The notes: generated by a model not told the origin, from the sequence alone. DNA of 64,000 bases from Pseudooceanicola spongiae (GCF_014899185.1 NZ_CP045201.1:4069501-4133500); one strand, 5' to 3'; positions 46,650-55,370 are shown, counted from the first letter of the stretch. Numbers and translations: made by a program.

Positions 46650-47212
46650 AGCGTCTAAATGAGCCCTTTGGAAGCTATTTTTTTGAATAGACTGGTATCA
46701 GTTTTTTTCGCAGGCAGCGAATGGCAGCTATGGCGCGCCGCATCGACGTATTTAGAGTATTTCATGAACGGCAGATCAGGGCCGTTCACTCCACTTACGC
46801 TCGGCCCGGCAACAAATTTGCGAGGTCCGCTTCCTGAGCATCTCTGCCGGTCAAGCAGCCTGCAGCATCACCTAGCGCCGCGTCAACGCGCCGAGCATCA
46901 GCTTTTGGGAAGTTGGTCTTGGGATCTCACGGCAGCAGCATAGCTATCGCTGCGCCAGGCAAGAAGGTCGCGAAAGGGCTGCAACCGGTCATGCGCGGCG
47001 TCTTGCACGAATGGCGGCTCTGCGCCGGAAGTGTCGAACATGCTGGTCGTAGCGCCCCCGGGCGGAACGGCAGCTACCTGAGCACCTCTGCCTTTCGCGC
47101 CAGGCGTTACTAAGGACAGCTATCTTAGCCACGTCGATGGATGTAAATGGTGATCTCCGACATTTAGTCACGCGTGAGGCCGAGATTTCGTGCTGGAGCG
47201 CACGGCTGAAAG
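46650..47212. other. Intergenic region between conflict cassette and prophage remnant
   Basis: No supported gene. It contains degenerate repeat sequence (46935-46981 and following) related to an inverted copy at 57922-57968. Composition shifts back to high GC across it. Confidence 0.45.
46935..46981 (+). repeat. 47-bp dispersed repeat, copy 1
   Basis: Matches the reverse complement of 57922-57968 at 44 of 47 positions (shared core CGAAGGTCGCGAAAGGGCTG, with one base differing here). Weaker similarity extends on both sides. The two copies bracket 10.9 kb that includes the prophage remnant. Confidence 0.75.
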
Positions 47213-49075
47213 CTAAGTGATCAAATTTGACCAGTGTCGATTCAGGCCTTCAACTACCGTCTTCTGCGTTGCTGGTACTTTTGCAGCTTCAGAGAGCTCG
47301 GCGCAGTTCGCCCTGACCAGTGCCTCGGCGAGGGGCGGGCACACGCTGTTCCCGCAGCAGCTGACCTGGACGTCTTTGGTGAAGGGCCGGAACTCCCAAG
47401 CCCCGTCGGTTTCCTGCCAGTGGCCGTCGATCACGTAGTCTGGCGGAAAGCCTTGGGCGTTGAACAGCTCGCGCGGGGTGAGCATGCGCAGGCCGATATC
47501 GGTGATGACGTAGGTGGCGCCATCGATCTCCATAGTGACGACATCGCCGCCGTCCCAGACGCCATGGGCCCGGAGGAACTCGGCCACGGCGTGGGCGCGG
47601 GGCGCGTGGGCTTCGGTGAACGGCGGCACCTGCAAAGCCGCCTGAACATGCGCCATGCGATCCTTGACGGTGATCGTGTGGCAGGGCGCGTTGGTCCGGG
47701 CGCCGTCTCCGGTGCCGTAGTATTTGGCGAAGAAGGATGCCACGGGCTGCTGAGCCAGCGTAGGGATGATGACGGCGTTCTGATCCTTGCGGCTCGCACA
47801 GATTGTGGAATGGGGCAGGGTCGCCGGGCGGCAGGCGCCGCCGTGCTGGGCATAGGTCAGCACCGGTGCGATCAGCGCGCTGTGACCGCCGCCGGCCAGA
47901 ACGGTCGGATGCGGGGCCGTGACCGCGCTGTCGCGCCGGGCTGTGCCCTTGAGCGACATGAGCGACGGCGCAAGCAGACCCAGCGGGGCCGCGCCGCCGG
48001 GGCGTTTGATCCAGCTGTTGGCGGTGATCGTCGGCGCCGGGGCGCGCAGGTCGGATCCTGTGGCGCCGCCGTTGAACCGGGTCAGACTGGGGACCACGAG
48101 GGCCTTTTCGCCCCGATGCGCTCCGGTAATGGTGCGCAGGGGCTCGGCGAGATCTTCGATCCGCCCGCCGTGGGTGAGGTTGACCAGGAAGGGGCGCTCG
48201 GCGTCCAGCACATAGCGTTTCATGCCGCGCGCGATGCGGGCCAGCGTGTTGGCAGCCAGAGGGCGCTTGGCCCGCAGGCCATGCTTCGCCATGACCTCGG
48301 CACTGCTGTCGAAGATCGAGGGACATGGCAGCGACCAGTCGATGCACTCAGCCGCCGCACGCCATGGTTGCAGCTGACCTGACATCACCTCGGCGCTGTC
48401 GGGCGCGCCGTGCGTCGGCGCGGGCCAGACGATGGGCTTGCCGTCAAAGCGGATGATGACAAACAGACGCTTGCGGATGGTCGGGGCGCCGTAGTCACAA
48501 CCACGCAGCTCGCGCGTCTGCATCTTGCCGCCGAGGCGTCGGATCTCCTTTTGCCACGCCCGAAAGGTCTCGCCACGCCGGTCAGGGCAGGGCATCAACC
48601 CGCACGGCGTTTCCACCAGCGGCCCCCAGTCCTTCCACTCCTCGACGTTTTCCATGATCACGACATCGACCCGGCCACCCTTGCGCTGCAGGCGGTCGAT
48701 CCACCCCGGAATGATCCAGGCGAGGTCGCGGATGTTGCGCTCGACCGGCTTGCCGCCCTTGGCCTTGGAGAAGTGCTTGCAGTCGGGGCTGAACCACATC
48801 AGCCCGATGTGACGGCCTTGCATGTGATCCAGAGGATCGACCCGGAAGACGTTCTCGGAGAGGTGCAGGGTGTCAGGGTGGTTCGCGGCATGCAGCGCCA
48901 GCGCGGCGGCGTTGTGGTTGATGGCGATGTCGGGACTGCGCCCAAGGGCAAGCTCTATGCCAGTGCTGGCCCCGCCGCCGCCCGCGAAGCTGTCGACGAT
49001 CAGCGGGCGGGGATCGGAGTACACCGGGACAGGTGAGGGGTCCGCCAGAATGCCGAAGAGGTCGGAGCCATCCAT
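47213..49075 (-). CDS. Prophage-type DNA (cytosine-5-)-methyltransferase
   Basis: A 620-residue C5 methylase. Motif I is IVDSFAGGGGASTGIELAL and the catalytic loop is WFSPDCKHFSKAKGG (PDC replaces the usual PPC, as often in phage enzymes). Then come IMENVEEW and RKRLFVIIRF, an unusually long target-recognition region (about 270-500), and CGNSVCPPLAEALV at the end. Phages use such enzymes to hide their DNA from host restriction. Its start overlaps the stop of the GapR-like gene. Confidence 0.9.
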   Translation of the reverse strand: MDGSDLFGILADPSPVPVYSDPRPLIVDSFAGGGGASTGIELALGRSPDIAINHNAAALALHAANHPDTLHLSENVFRVDPLDHMQGRHIGLMWFSPDCKHFSKAKGGKPVERNIRDLAWIIPGWIDRLQRKGGRVDVVIMENVEEWKDWGPLVETPCGLMPCPDRRGETFRAWQKEIRRLGGKMQTRELRGCDYGAPTIRKRLFVIIRFDGKPIVWPAPTHGAPDSAEVMSGQLQPWRAAAECIDWSLPCPSIFDSSAEVMAKHGLRAKRPLAANTLARIARGMKRYVLDAERPFLVNLTHGGRIEDLAEPLRTITGAHRGEKALVVPSLTRFNGGATGSDLRAPAPTITANSWIKRPGGAAPLGLLAPSLMSLKGTARRDSAVTAPHPTVLAGGGHSALIAPVLTYAQHGGACRPATLPHSTICASRKDQNAVIIPTLAQQPVASFFAKYYGTGDGARTNAPCHTITVKDRMAHVQAALQVPPFTEAHAPRAHAVAEFLRAHGVWDGGDVVTMEIDGATYVITDIGLRMLTPRELFNAQGFPPDYVIDGHWQETDGAWEFRPFTKDVQVSCCGNSVCPPLAEALVRANCAELSEAAKVPATQKTVVEGLNRHWSNLIT

Positions 49076-49380
49076 CAGGCCATCCCCAGGGCTTCTTTGT
49101 ACATCTCCAGCACCGCCTCTTCCTCGGCGATGTCGTCGGGCTCGCGCTTGCGCAGGGCGATGACGCGCCGGATGATCTTGGTGTCGTAGCCGCGGCCTTT
49201 GGCTTCGGCGAAGACCTCCTTTTGCTGGTCGGCGAGGTCTTTCTTCTCGGCCGCCAGCCGCTCTATGCGTTCGATGAAAGCGCGCAACTCGGCGCCAGTG
49301 ACGCGGAAGGCGCTATCGCGGACGGCCTTGTCGGCCTCGGTCTCTTTCATCGGCGTCTTGCCGGTGGGGTGGTCAGACAT
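49075..49380 (-). CDS. GapR-like DUF2312 nucleoid-associated protein
   Basis: A 101-residue protein matching the DUF2312/GapR family: a helical coiled-coil N-part (LRAFIERIERLAAEKKDLAD) and a basic C-part (KIIRRVIALRKREPDD). GapR clamps overtwisted DNA ahead of replication and transcription forks in Caulobacter. Phage copies are common. The ATG at 49380 has AAAGGGA upstream. The frame remains open upstream without a stop (see 49381-49560). Confidence 0.85.
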   Translation of the reverse strand: MSDHPTGKTPMKETEADKAVRDSAFRVTGAELRAFIERIERLAAEKKDLADQQKEVFAEAKGRGYDTKIIRRVIALRKREPDDIAEEEAVLEMYKEALGMA

Positions 49381-49560
49381 GGGGTGTCCCTTTGGTGCGG
49401 GGTAAATGGCGCAATCGAGCTTGGCGCAGGCATCGCGCTGGCCTGCGGCGTTGGCTGGGCCGTAGACGGTGGGCGCTTCAGCAGCGGCCCACGCTGCTAT
49501 GGCGACAACCGCGCCGATGGCAGCAACCTTGAGCCAGGTGGGGGCGGGTGCTTCGGACAT
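49381..49560 (-). other. In-frame upstream extension with a membrane helix
   Basis: An ATG at 49560 with a strong AGGAG site opens 60 codons that read straight into the GapR-like gene. The encoded segment has one hydrophobic helix (WLKVAAIGAVVAIAAWAAAE). Either a 161-residue membrane-anchored form is made, or this is a small membrane protein gene fused by loss of its stop. Confidence 0.45.
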
Positions 49561-49568
49561 GACGGCTC

Positions 49569-49847
49569 CTAGCGCGGGGCTGCGATCTTGCCGGTCCAGA
49601 CGTCGAACTCGGTGATCAGGATGTTGAACCTGACGAGGGCCTGCACGTCGCTGTGCAGGTCGGCCCGGCTGAGAATGTTGCACTGATCCCGCAACCAAGC
49701 AGAGGTGACGTCCTCGGTGAAAAAGCTGACGCTGTAGCCGCATTGCTGCGCGGCGAAACGCTGGAAGCGCGAATCCTTAAAGAGCAAGGCCGCCTGCGTC
49801 CCGGCGGGCAAATCCGCGAAGGCGGGGCGTCTGGCTGTGCGGGTCAT
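49569..49847 (-). CDS. Hypothetical prophage protein
   Basis: A 92-residue protein without a recognised domain, containing a Cys and several aromatic residues (QRFAAQQCGYSVSFF). The chosen ATG at 49847 overlaps the stop of the upstream small gene (ATGA), supporting translation. It lies within the leftward early operon. Confidence 0.6.
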   Translation of the reverse strand: MTRTARRPAFADLPAGTQAALLFKDSRFQRFAAQQCGYSVSFFTEDVTSAWLRDQCNILSRADLHSDVQALVRFNILITEFDVWTGKIAAPR

Positions 49848-50047
49848 GTCTGCGCCCCGACAATCGCGGACAGCAGCGGACTCACGATGAGCCGCCAAAC
49901 TGCGAAGCCAGTGCCGTAGAACAGCATCAGGCTGGCCAGCACGATGAGGATGCGCTGCGAGCGGACCGAGCGGCGGGCAAGGGCGTTCAGCGTCCGCTGC
50001 CATAGTGACGATGTTGTCGATGTCGTGCTGATCGGGTGGCCGGACAT
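49844..50047 (-). CDS. Small membrane protein of the prophage remnant
   Basis: A 67-residue protein with a basic N-part and one or two hydrophobic stretches (ILIVLASLMLFYGTGFAVW, then LIVSPLLSAIVG). Coupled by an ATGA overlap to the next gene. Function unknown; small early phage membrane proteins are common. Confidence 0.55.
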   Translation of the reverse strand: MSGHPISTTSTTSSLWQRTLNALARRSVRSQRILIVLASLMLFYGTGFAVWRLIVSPLLSAIVGAQT

Positions 50048-50133
50048 AGGGATCCCCATCGGCCAGCAGGACATGCGGCCGTCAGCGCTGAAGTGCGCTG
50101 GTTGAAAATGATGGATGGAAGAAGCGCCGGGGC

Positions 50134-50406
50134 TTACGCCTCGGCTGATGCGCCTTCGAAGGTGATCTTGTGCGCGGTCCGCTTCCAGGCGCGGAAGGCG
50201 TCGGCCTCGTCGCGCCCGGAGGCGCTGATGCCATGCAGGCTGATCTCGAACAGGTGGAGCGCGTGAGGCGTTTCGGGCGGCGCGTCATAGCGACCCCCGG
50301 TCTCCACGATCTCGCTGACCAACGCGTCGCGCTGACCGGCGGTATCGAGGCATTCGAGGTTGGTCAGGAATGCGGCCAAGCGGTTGTGCAGGGCATCAAG
50401 GGTCAT
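50134..50406 (-). CDS. Hypothetical prophage protein
   Basis: A 90-residue acidic protein, probably helical, without a recognised domain. Its start overlaps the upstream stop (ATGA at 50403-50406), supporting the call. Part of the leftward early operon. Confidence 0.6.
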   Translation of the reverse strand: MTLDALHNRLAAFLTNLECLDTAGQRDALVSEIVETGGRYDAPPETPHALHLFEISLHGISASGRDEADAFRAWKRTAHKITFEGASAEA

Positions 50407-50711
50407 GCTGGGCCTCCGCTCGTCCGCCGCGCGATGATCTCGGCGAGGCGCTGCTGGGTGCGCTGGCAATGCGGCTGGATCTGTTCTGCGACGGTGCCGA
50501 CGGCTGGCATGGCTTGGCCGAGGGTACGCCCACGGGCGGCGCTGGTTTGATCGTGCAGCGGCGTCAGGCGGGCGAGGCGCTCGGGGTCGATCTCTTGTCC
50601 ACGGGCGGCCTTGGCGGATGCCCAGTTTGCCGCTCTGGCGGCTGGGGAGCGCGCGATCAAGTTGGTGGTGCAGATGTGGGCGTAGTAGTCGGTGAGGGTA
50701 GGGGGATGCAT
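50403..50711 (-). CDS. Hypothetical prophage protein, first gene of leftward early operon
   Basis: A 102-residue protein rich in Ala and Arg with no recognised domain. The start at 50711 has GGAG six bases upstream; an ATG at 50723 is possible. It is immediately downstream of two repressor operators, so it should be shut off by the repressor at 50930. Confidence 0.58.
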   Translation of the reverse strand: MHPPTLTDYYAHICTTNLIARSPAARAANWASAKAARGQEIDPERLARLTPLHDQTSAARGRTLGQAMPAVGTVAEQIQPHCQRTQQRLAEIIARRTSGGPA

Positions 50712-50746
50712 GTGGATCTCCATCAGGTCGATGGGAACCTTTCGTA

Positions 50747-50793
50747 ATCCGAAAAAATCGGATAGGCAACAAGTAAATCCGATAATATCAGAT
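50747..50793. promoter_or_regulatory. Prophage operators O1 and O2
   Basis: O1 at 50747-50763 is ATCCGA-AAAAA-TCGGAT. O2 at 50777-50793 is ATCCGA-TAATA-TCAGAT. Both share the 6-5-6 layout of the sites at 51292-51339. They are 30 bases apart (about three helical turns), just upstream of the leftward early operon. Confidence 0.8.
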
Positions 50794-50929
50794 AGCCTAT
50801 TTGAAGCGAAGTCTTGTCACCAAACAGTCCTGCGGGGATCAAACCATGAACGAAGAGCAAGTAGGATGGTGCTAGCGATTCTCCACGCTTTGCGACGTCT
50901 GGGTCTTAATGTTAATTGGATAGGTGACT

Positions 50930-51289
50930 TCAGGACGGCTCTCGTTCACCAAGAGCAGCTAACAGCTCCATCTGAACATTCGAAGGAAGCTGAGGCAGAT
51001 CACCGTGCAGGATGAAATTGAAATCGATCCTAAAAGACCTGTAAAAATAGCGCATTAGCTTAACTGAAGGTCGACCGGAAAGCACCTGAGAGTTGAGTGT
51101 GGTCGGTGAGAGGCCCAAGTGTGCTGCTATTTCCTTCTGCGCCATACCACTGACCTTCTCGGCCGCCTTAAGGCGGCGAGAGATGGCTTCATCAGAGGTA
51201 TCGCCAGTACGAGCAAGACGTTCTCGCGCTTCCGGATCGTTGGAAATTGGGGCTCTTTTCATGAGGTAACTCATACCCCGGAAGTCCAT
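50930..51289 (-). CDS. XRE-type prophage repressor
   Basis: A 119-residue protein with an XRE helix-turn-helix (MAQKEIAAHLGLSPTTLNSQ, about residues 51-70). It is the likely lysogeny repressor. The start is uncertain: ATG at 51289 is used because upstream ATGs (51322, 51355) would place the operators inside the gene; 51274 and 51262 are also possible. It lies between two operator pairs, consistent with self-regulation and control of the early genes. Confidence 0.72.
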   Translation of the reverse strand: MDFRGMSYLMKRAPISNDPEARERLARTGDTSDEAISRRLKAAEKVSGMAQKEIAAHLGLSPTTLNSQVLSGRPSVKLMRYFYRSFRIDFNFILHGDLPQLPSNVQMELLAALGEREPS

Positions 51290-51291
51290 CA

Positions 51292-51339
51292 AACCGAAGA
51301 TCTCGGATCGAAAAGCTTGCATATCCGATATTATCGGAT
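51292..51339. promoter_or_regulatory. Prophage operators O3 and O4
   Basis: O3 at 51323-51339 is the perfect palindrome ATCCGA-TATTA-TCGGAT. O4 at 51292-51308 is AACCGA-AGATC-TCGGAT. They lie between the repressor gene and the rightward Cro-like gene, 31 bases apart, and would control both. Confidence 0.8.
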
Positions 51340-51353
51340 TATTGGCGTTATTC

Positions 51354-51599
51354 ATGACAGAAAATGTTCGTGAGATGCTGAGAACTATGGGCGGTTTTCG
51401 ACACATGGCCCTGAGAGTTGGATTGGCTGCGGCGACGTTGCACAGCGACATGATGGCAAACGTCCTGCGAGCGAAGTTTTACTTTGCCTTTCGGGATTTC
51501 GTTACCGAGCTGGGCTGCGTTTCTCCCTCGCCGGATTTGTTCGGCTTCGCTGCCCCTCTTCGTTCCGCGTGTGTAGGTGAGGAGTGTGACGTCGTATGA
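51354..51599 (+). CDS. Candidate Cro-like small regulator
   Basis: An 81-residue protein divergent from the repressor, starting 15 bases after operator O3. The segment MLRTMGGFRHMALRVGLAAA then TLHSDMMANVLRAKFY loosely fits the fold of small Cro/YdaS-like DNA-binding proteins. No ribosome binding site is evident. The position is the strongest argument. Confidence 0.42.
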   Translation: MTENVREMLRTMGGFRHMALRVGLAAATLHSDMMANVLRAKFYFAFRDFVTELGCVSPSPDLFGFAAPLRSACVGEECDVV

Positions 51600-51761
51600 C
51601 GCATTCATTCGGCCTTTTCTCCGCGCTGCCGTGCTGCCCGAGACACGATACAGAGTCGCGAGCATACCCACCTCTTTCTTACCCTTTCACCGTCCGCTTT
51701 GAGCTCCGTTCTGCCCGAATGGGCTTCATCTGTCCCGCGAAACCGTCAGGAGAGTTTCCCC

Positions 51762-52259
51762 ATGCGTAATGTGCGCCCTGCGTCGATCCAGTCGGCGGTC
51801 CAGTCCTCGATGCGAGCGGGCGGCGGCCTAGAGGCCGTCGCCAATGACCTCGGCGTCGGGGTGTCGACGTTGTCCCACGGCACCGAGTTGTCCGAACAGC
51901 GCCCCGGCGGGTTGGGTGTGAACTACCTTGACCGGCTCGGGCGGATCTCGCCAAAGGCTGCCGTGCCGATCGCTCAGCACTTTGCGGCGCTTGGCGGCGG
52001 GGTGTTCCATCCGCTGGAGGTCGAGGGGCGGCTGGCCTCGGACATCCACCAGATCACGCGCGATTTCTCGGACGTGTTGCAGCGCCATGGCGAAGCGCAT
52101 TCGCCGAGTTCGGAGAACCCGAACGATTACACCCCGAAAGAGGCGATGGCGCAGGTGGTCGAGCTGGACCAGATGGTTTGCGCCGCGATGAACTTCCGCG
52201 CGGCTCTGCTGCAGAAGGCGGGCGTCTCCGTGGTGCCAGCACAGACGCGCGCGCAATGA
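51762..52259 (+). CDS. CII-like prophage regulatory protein
   Basis: A 165-residue protein resembling the phage CII/CP76-type regulatory family. An N-terminal helix-turn-helix-like segment (GGLEAVANDLGVGVSTLSHG) is followed by a region with ISPKAAVPIAQHFAALGGGVF. CAGGAGAG precedes the ATG. First of a rightward run of early genes. Confidence 0.6.
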   Translation: MRNVRPASIQSAVQSSMRAGGGLEAVANDLGVGVSTLSHGTELSEQRPGGLGVNYLDRLGRISPKAAVPIAQHFAALGGGVFHPLEVEGRLASDIHQITRDFSDVLQRHGEAHSPSSENPNDYTPKEAMAQVVELDQMVCAAMNFRAALLQKAGVSVVPAQTRAQ

Positions 52260-52287
52260 CGCGGGGCCAGATTTTGGAGGTGCCGGC

Positions 52288-52827
52288 ATGGACATCCTGA
52301 CCGAAGAAGAGCGCCGTTTGATCGACGAGGCTCTGGCGCGGATTCCCGAGGAAGCGCGTCGCGTCCCAACGGGCGTCAGCGGGATGGATCCCGACTATGT
52401 CTGGGATCCGAAAACCCAGCGGATCATCACGCGCAACGAGGTCTTCGCTGGCGGCTATCGGACGATGACCCTGCGCAACGTCCGCAGCCCCGAGGATCGG
52501 ATGAAGGATCGCGAGATCTCTCTCGATATCCGCGACGGTTTGAGCATCGGAGAAATCTCCCTGCTGCGCCACACCAGCCGCGAGCGCATCCAGCGTGTGG
52601 CACGCGAGTACGGGATCGAGGTGGCGCGTGCCAAGCCAGCGCCGCGCCAAAAGACCGCCTCGGGCAATGACGACGATATCACGCGCAAGATCCTGACCTT
52701 CGTGGATGGGGAGCGCGGCCTGACCGAGATCGCCCGGTTGGCGGGGTGTCACAAGGACGCGGTGAGGCTGCGGCGTGACCGGCTGGGGCTCAATATCCCG
52801 GCAGCCATCCGGGGGCAGGCGGCATGA
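52288..52827 (+). CDS. Prophage DNA-binding-type protein
   Basis: A 179-residue protein with two helix-turn-helix-like segments: LSIGEISLLRHTSRERIQRV about mid-protein and LTEIARLAGCHKDAVRLRRD near the C-terminus. No named family recognised. It lies between the CII-like and replication-type genes; TTTTGGAGG precedes the ATG. Confidence 0.62.
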   Translation: MDILTEEERRLIDEALARIPEEARRVPTGVSGMDPDYVWDPKTQRIITRNEVFAGGYRTMTLRNVRSPEDRMKDREISLDIRDGLSIGEISLLRHTSRERIQRVAREYGIEVARAKPAPRQKTASGNDDDITRKILTFVDGERGLTEIARLAGCHKDAVRLRRDRLGLNIPAAIRGQAA

Positions 52828-52940
52828 GTGCAGAGATGGACCACGCCCCCGAAGCGGGCTCTTGCGCCGCCAGGTGCCGGGCGCCGCCCCCGCTAGGGGC
52901 TGAGCGCACAGAGCACTGTGGGGGCCGCTCAAGCGGCTGA
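52824..52940 (+). CDS. Possible small prophage protein
   Basis: A 38-residue frame whose ATG overlaps the preceding stop (ATGA). It carries three Cys (SCAARC and HCGG). No known family. Support comes only from the overlap and the short gap to the next gene. Confidence 0.3.
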   Translation: MSAEMDHAPEAGSCAARCRAPPPLGAERTEHCGGRSSG

Positions 52941-53027
52941 TCTCACACCATGAAACTCGCCGCGCGGAGTGCGCGGAGTTGATGCGGCCTTGGCCCGTCG
53001 ACGCAATTGGGCTGCCCGGAGGACACC

Positions 53028-53750
53028 ATGAACACTACAGCCATGACGAAAGACGCCGCGACAGAACCGGAGCCGGAAGACGGCTTCACGGTCCCCGAGG
53101 GCTACCTGCTGATCGCCCCCGCCGACTGGGAGCGCCAGCGCTGGCACTGGCTGAAGGGCGTGCGCCGCGATGGCGGTCCGGGCAGGCTCAGCCCGATGGC
53201 CCGGCTGGTGGCGCATGCCCTGGCGCTGGATTTCGCGCACCATCTTACGGCGCGCTGTGATCCGCTGTTCAGCCACCTCACCTCGGCCGTCGGGGCCTCA
53301 GCGGCGACCGTGAAGCGGGCTCTGGCAGAGCTTGAAGCGGCCTGCTGGATCGTGCGCGATTCCGGGCGCGGCAAGGGGCGGCAAAGTCGCTTCGGCTTCC
53401 TGACGCGGCCCCGGATTGCGCCGCTGAAAGGAGGTGGCTCGACCCCTCCGAAATCGCGCAGAAATGAGCCATCAAAGGCCCGCGAAAAGGCTCAGAATTG
53501 TAGCTCTTCTGGCTCAGATATGAGCCATCCCTATAATAAGGATAAACCATATAAGAACCATAAGGGGCGCGAGGGTGCGCGCGAGCTCTCTCAAAATCCG
53601 ATGGTTCGCAAGCGGGCCGAGGACGCTGTGCGCAGCTTTCGAGGGGGTCGCTCCGAAGCCTTCGCCGAGCTTCCCCGCTACGTCTTGAACCACATCATCG
53701 CCGCAGACCTGCTGACGCCGCTCGAGCTTCAGACGTCGGGTATTTTCTGA
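53028..53750 (+). CDS. Prophage winged-helix replication-type protein
   Basis: A 240-residue protein. Residues about 45-120 form a winged helix (LTSAVGASAATVKRALAELE) like that at the N-terminus of phage replication initiators. A polar, probably disordered linker follows, then a basic C-part. GGAGG precedes the ATG. It would be the origin-binding or initiator protein of the element (inference). Confidence 0.62.
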   Translation: MNTTAMTKDAATEPEPEDGFTVPEGYLLIAPADWERQRWHWLKGVRRDGGPGRLSPMARLVAHALALDFAHHLTARCDPLFSHLTSAVGASAATVKRALAELEAACWIVRDSGRGKGRQSRFGFLTRPRIAPLKGGGSTPPKSRRNEPSKAREKAQNCSSSGSDMSHPYNKDKPYKNHKGREGARELSQNPMVRKRAEDAVRSFRGGRSEAFAELPRYVLNHIIAADLLTPLELQTSGIF

Positions 53751-53767
53751 GAATGGAGGCGCTGGCC

Positions 53768-54358
53768 ATGACCGAGGATCTCAAGATCGAAACCAAGCGC
53801 GACCGGGTGCGTCGCCTGCTGCTGACACCGATGGCCGAGCTCGGCTTTCGCTTTCCCAAGGCGGTCAGCGCCGAGGACGGCCAGCGAAAGCTGGACCGCA
53901 TTGCGGATGACCTGGCCTACATGGCCGATGACCGCCTGCAGCTGCGGATGCTGCCTGTGCTGCGGACCAAGGGTCAGGGCAGTGCTCGGAACTTCTGGCC
54001 GGATCACGCGACCTTCATCGCCTATGCCCAGATCGCCCAGCCGCGCCCGCTTAGCGAGATGCCGGGCATTGCCAGCTGGTTCGGCAGCGTTGCGGGGCAG
54101 CAGGCTCTGGACGGCGGCCGCCTTGTCGCCGAGTTCCGGTTCTGGCTGGAGAAGAACAGACCCCCGCAGGGCGAGGCCGAGAAGCGCCGTGTCGCCTCCA
54201 AGGGCGCAGAAGATCAGAGCCGCGTGACGCGGATCCGCGAACGGCTGAGCCACAACCTCGCTGTCGATATCATTGATCGCGGCTGGCTCGCCGAGTTCGA
54301 ACAATCCGAAGCGCGGGCCATGGCCCTGGTCGACGCCAAGCGGGGAGAAGTGGCATGA
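53768..54358 (+). CDS. Hypothetical prophage early protein
   Basis: A 196-residue, charged, mostly helical protein without a recognised domain. The ATG at 53768 is preceded by GGAGG; an ATG at 53753 is possible. Overlaps the next gene by ATGA. By position a replication-associated role is plausible but unproven. Confidence 0.62.
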   Translation: MTEDLKIETKRDRVRRLLLTPMAELGFRFPKAVSAEDGQRKLDRIADDLAYMADDRLQLRMLPVLRTKGQGSARNFWPDHATFIAYAQIAQPRPLSEMPGIASWFGSVAGQQALDGGRLVAEFRFWLEKNRPPQGEAEKRRVASKGAEDQSRVTRIRERLSHNLAVDIIDRGWLAEFEQSEARAMALVDAKRGEVA

Positions 54359-55017
54359 CGATGCAGATGCCGATCCGGGCGACACGGCGCAGCCACGACA
54401 TGCGCGAGGTCTCGATCCTCCAGCTGATCGAATGGGCCTTCCAGCGCGAGAAGGTGCGCATCGACTTCGAGCAGGGCACCCAGCACCGCCCGCAAGGCGC
54501 GCTCAAGGGCTACGGCATGGAGCACATCCTGATGCGCCAGGCAGAGCTTGGCTGCCGTGTCGATGGCGGTGGCACATCTGAGCCGCACCCGGACGCCGAC
54601 GCTGTCGCTGACGCGCTGGCGGTCCTGCCCGAGGGCCACGGCGGCCAACGCATGGCGATGCGCATCGGAGAGCTTGCAAGGGCAGGGCAGGTGCCCAGCT
54701 GGCACATCCCCGAGAAGACCCGCGTCGTGCCCTGCGAGTGGCGCACCACCAAGCACGGCACCTTCGCGCAGACCGAAAGCGCCGGGATGCTCAGCTACAT
54801 GAGCCGGGGCAAACTCCGCGAGGTCGAGGTCAAATACTGCCCGATCACCATCCAGAACCATCCGGGCGATGCGGCTGCTCTGCGCAGGGAATATCTCGGC
54901 TGGTGGGGTGCTCTGCTGGAGCTGCGGGACACCTTCCGGATCTACGGTGGGCTGACGTCCTATGTGGTGACGGAGGCGATGCCACCTCGCACGCCATGGA
55001 AAGACGCGGCACGCTGA
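54355..55017 (+). CDS. Hypothetical prophage early protein
   Basis: A 220-residue protein with no recognised domain, containing the stretches LSYMSRGKLREVEVKYCPI and LGWWGALLELRD. Translationally coupled to the preceding gene (ATGA). Last clear gene of the remnant. Confidence 0.6.
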   Translation: MTMQMPIRATRRSHDMREVSILQLIEWAFQREKVRIDFEQGTQHRPQGALKGYGMEHILMRQAELGCRVDGGGTSEPHPDADAVADALAVLPEGHGGQRMAMRIGELARAGQVPSWHIPEKTRVVPCEWRTTKHGTFAQTESAGMLSYMSRGKLREVEVKYCPITIQNHPGDAAALRREYLGWWGALLELRDTFRIYGGLTSYVVTEAMPPRTPWKDAAR

Positions 55018-55136
55018 TCGCGAGCGGGTGGCCCCCAGTGGTGGGGGCTGCCGCCGTGGCGGAGGATCGGGCACTGCCCTGGGTGATCCGCCGCATAGGG
55101 GGGGGCTATCCGAAAATCTGGGCGAAGACACGTTGA
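54996..55136 (+). CDS. Possible small protein at the prophage end
   Basis: A 46-residue frame overlapping the previous gene by 22 bases. It has mixed hydrophobic and basic residues (WVIRRIGGGYPKIWAKTR). No family recognised; could be a truncated remnant. Confidence 0.3.
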   Translation: MERRGTLIASGWPPVVGAAAVAEDRALPWVIRRIGGGYPKIWAKTR

Positions 55137-55370
55137 CCGGTATGATAACAGTTGTTTTCGTGCGCGCTGAATTGGAGAAAAAAGCCCAATTTGGAACGGG
55201 TTAGCAGTGATAGGAAAGTGCGTTTGGCCAAGGTGCTGCAAGCTCCGCTGCGCTACCAGCTCCCACCATGCTTACCTTCGGATGCCGCGACCGAAAGTCG
55301 TAGCGTAATGTAATTGAAGCATCAAAATTAACCCGAGCGGCTGCTGCGCGGACTTTGCGGCCGGTTGATC

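Noticed and set aside
46913-47113. 66-codon frame as a gene
   Set aside because: It coincides with a dispersed repeat, and its translated similarity to the frame at 57844-58026 is explained by that repeat.
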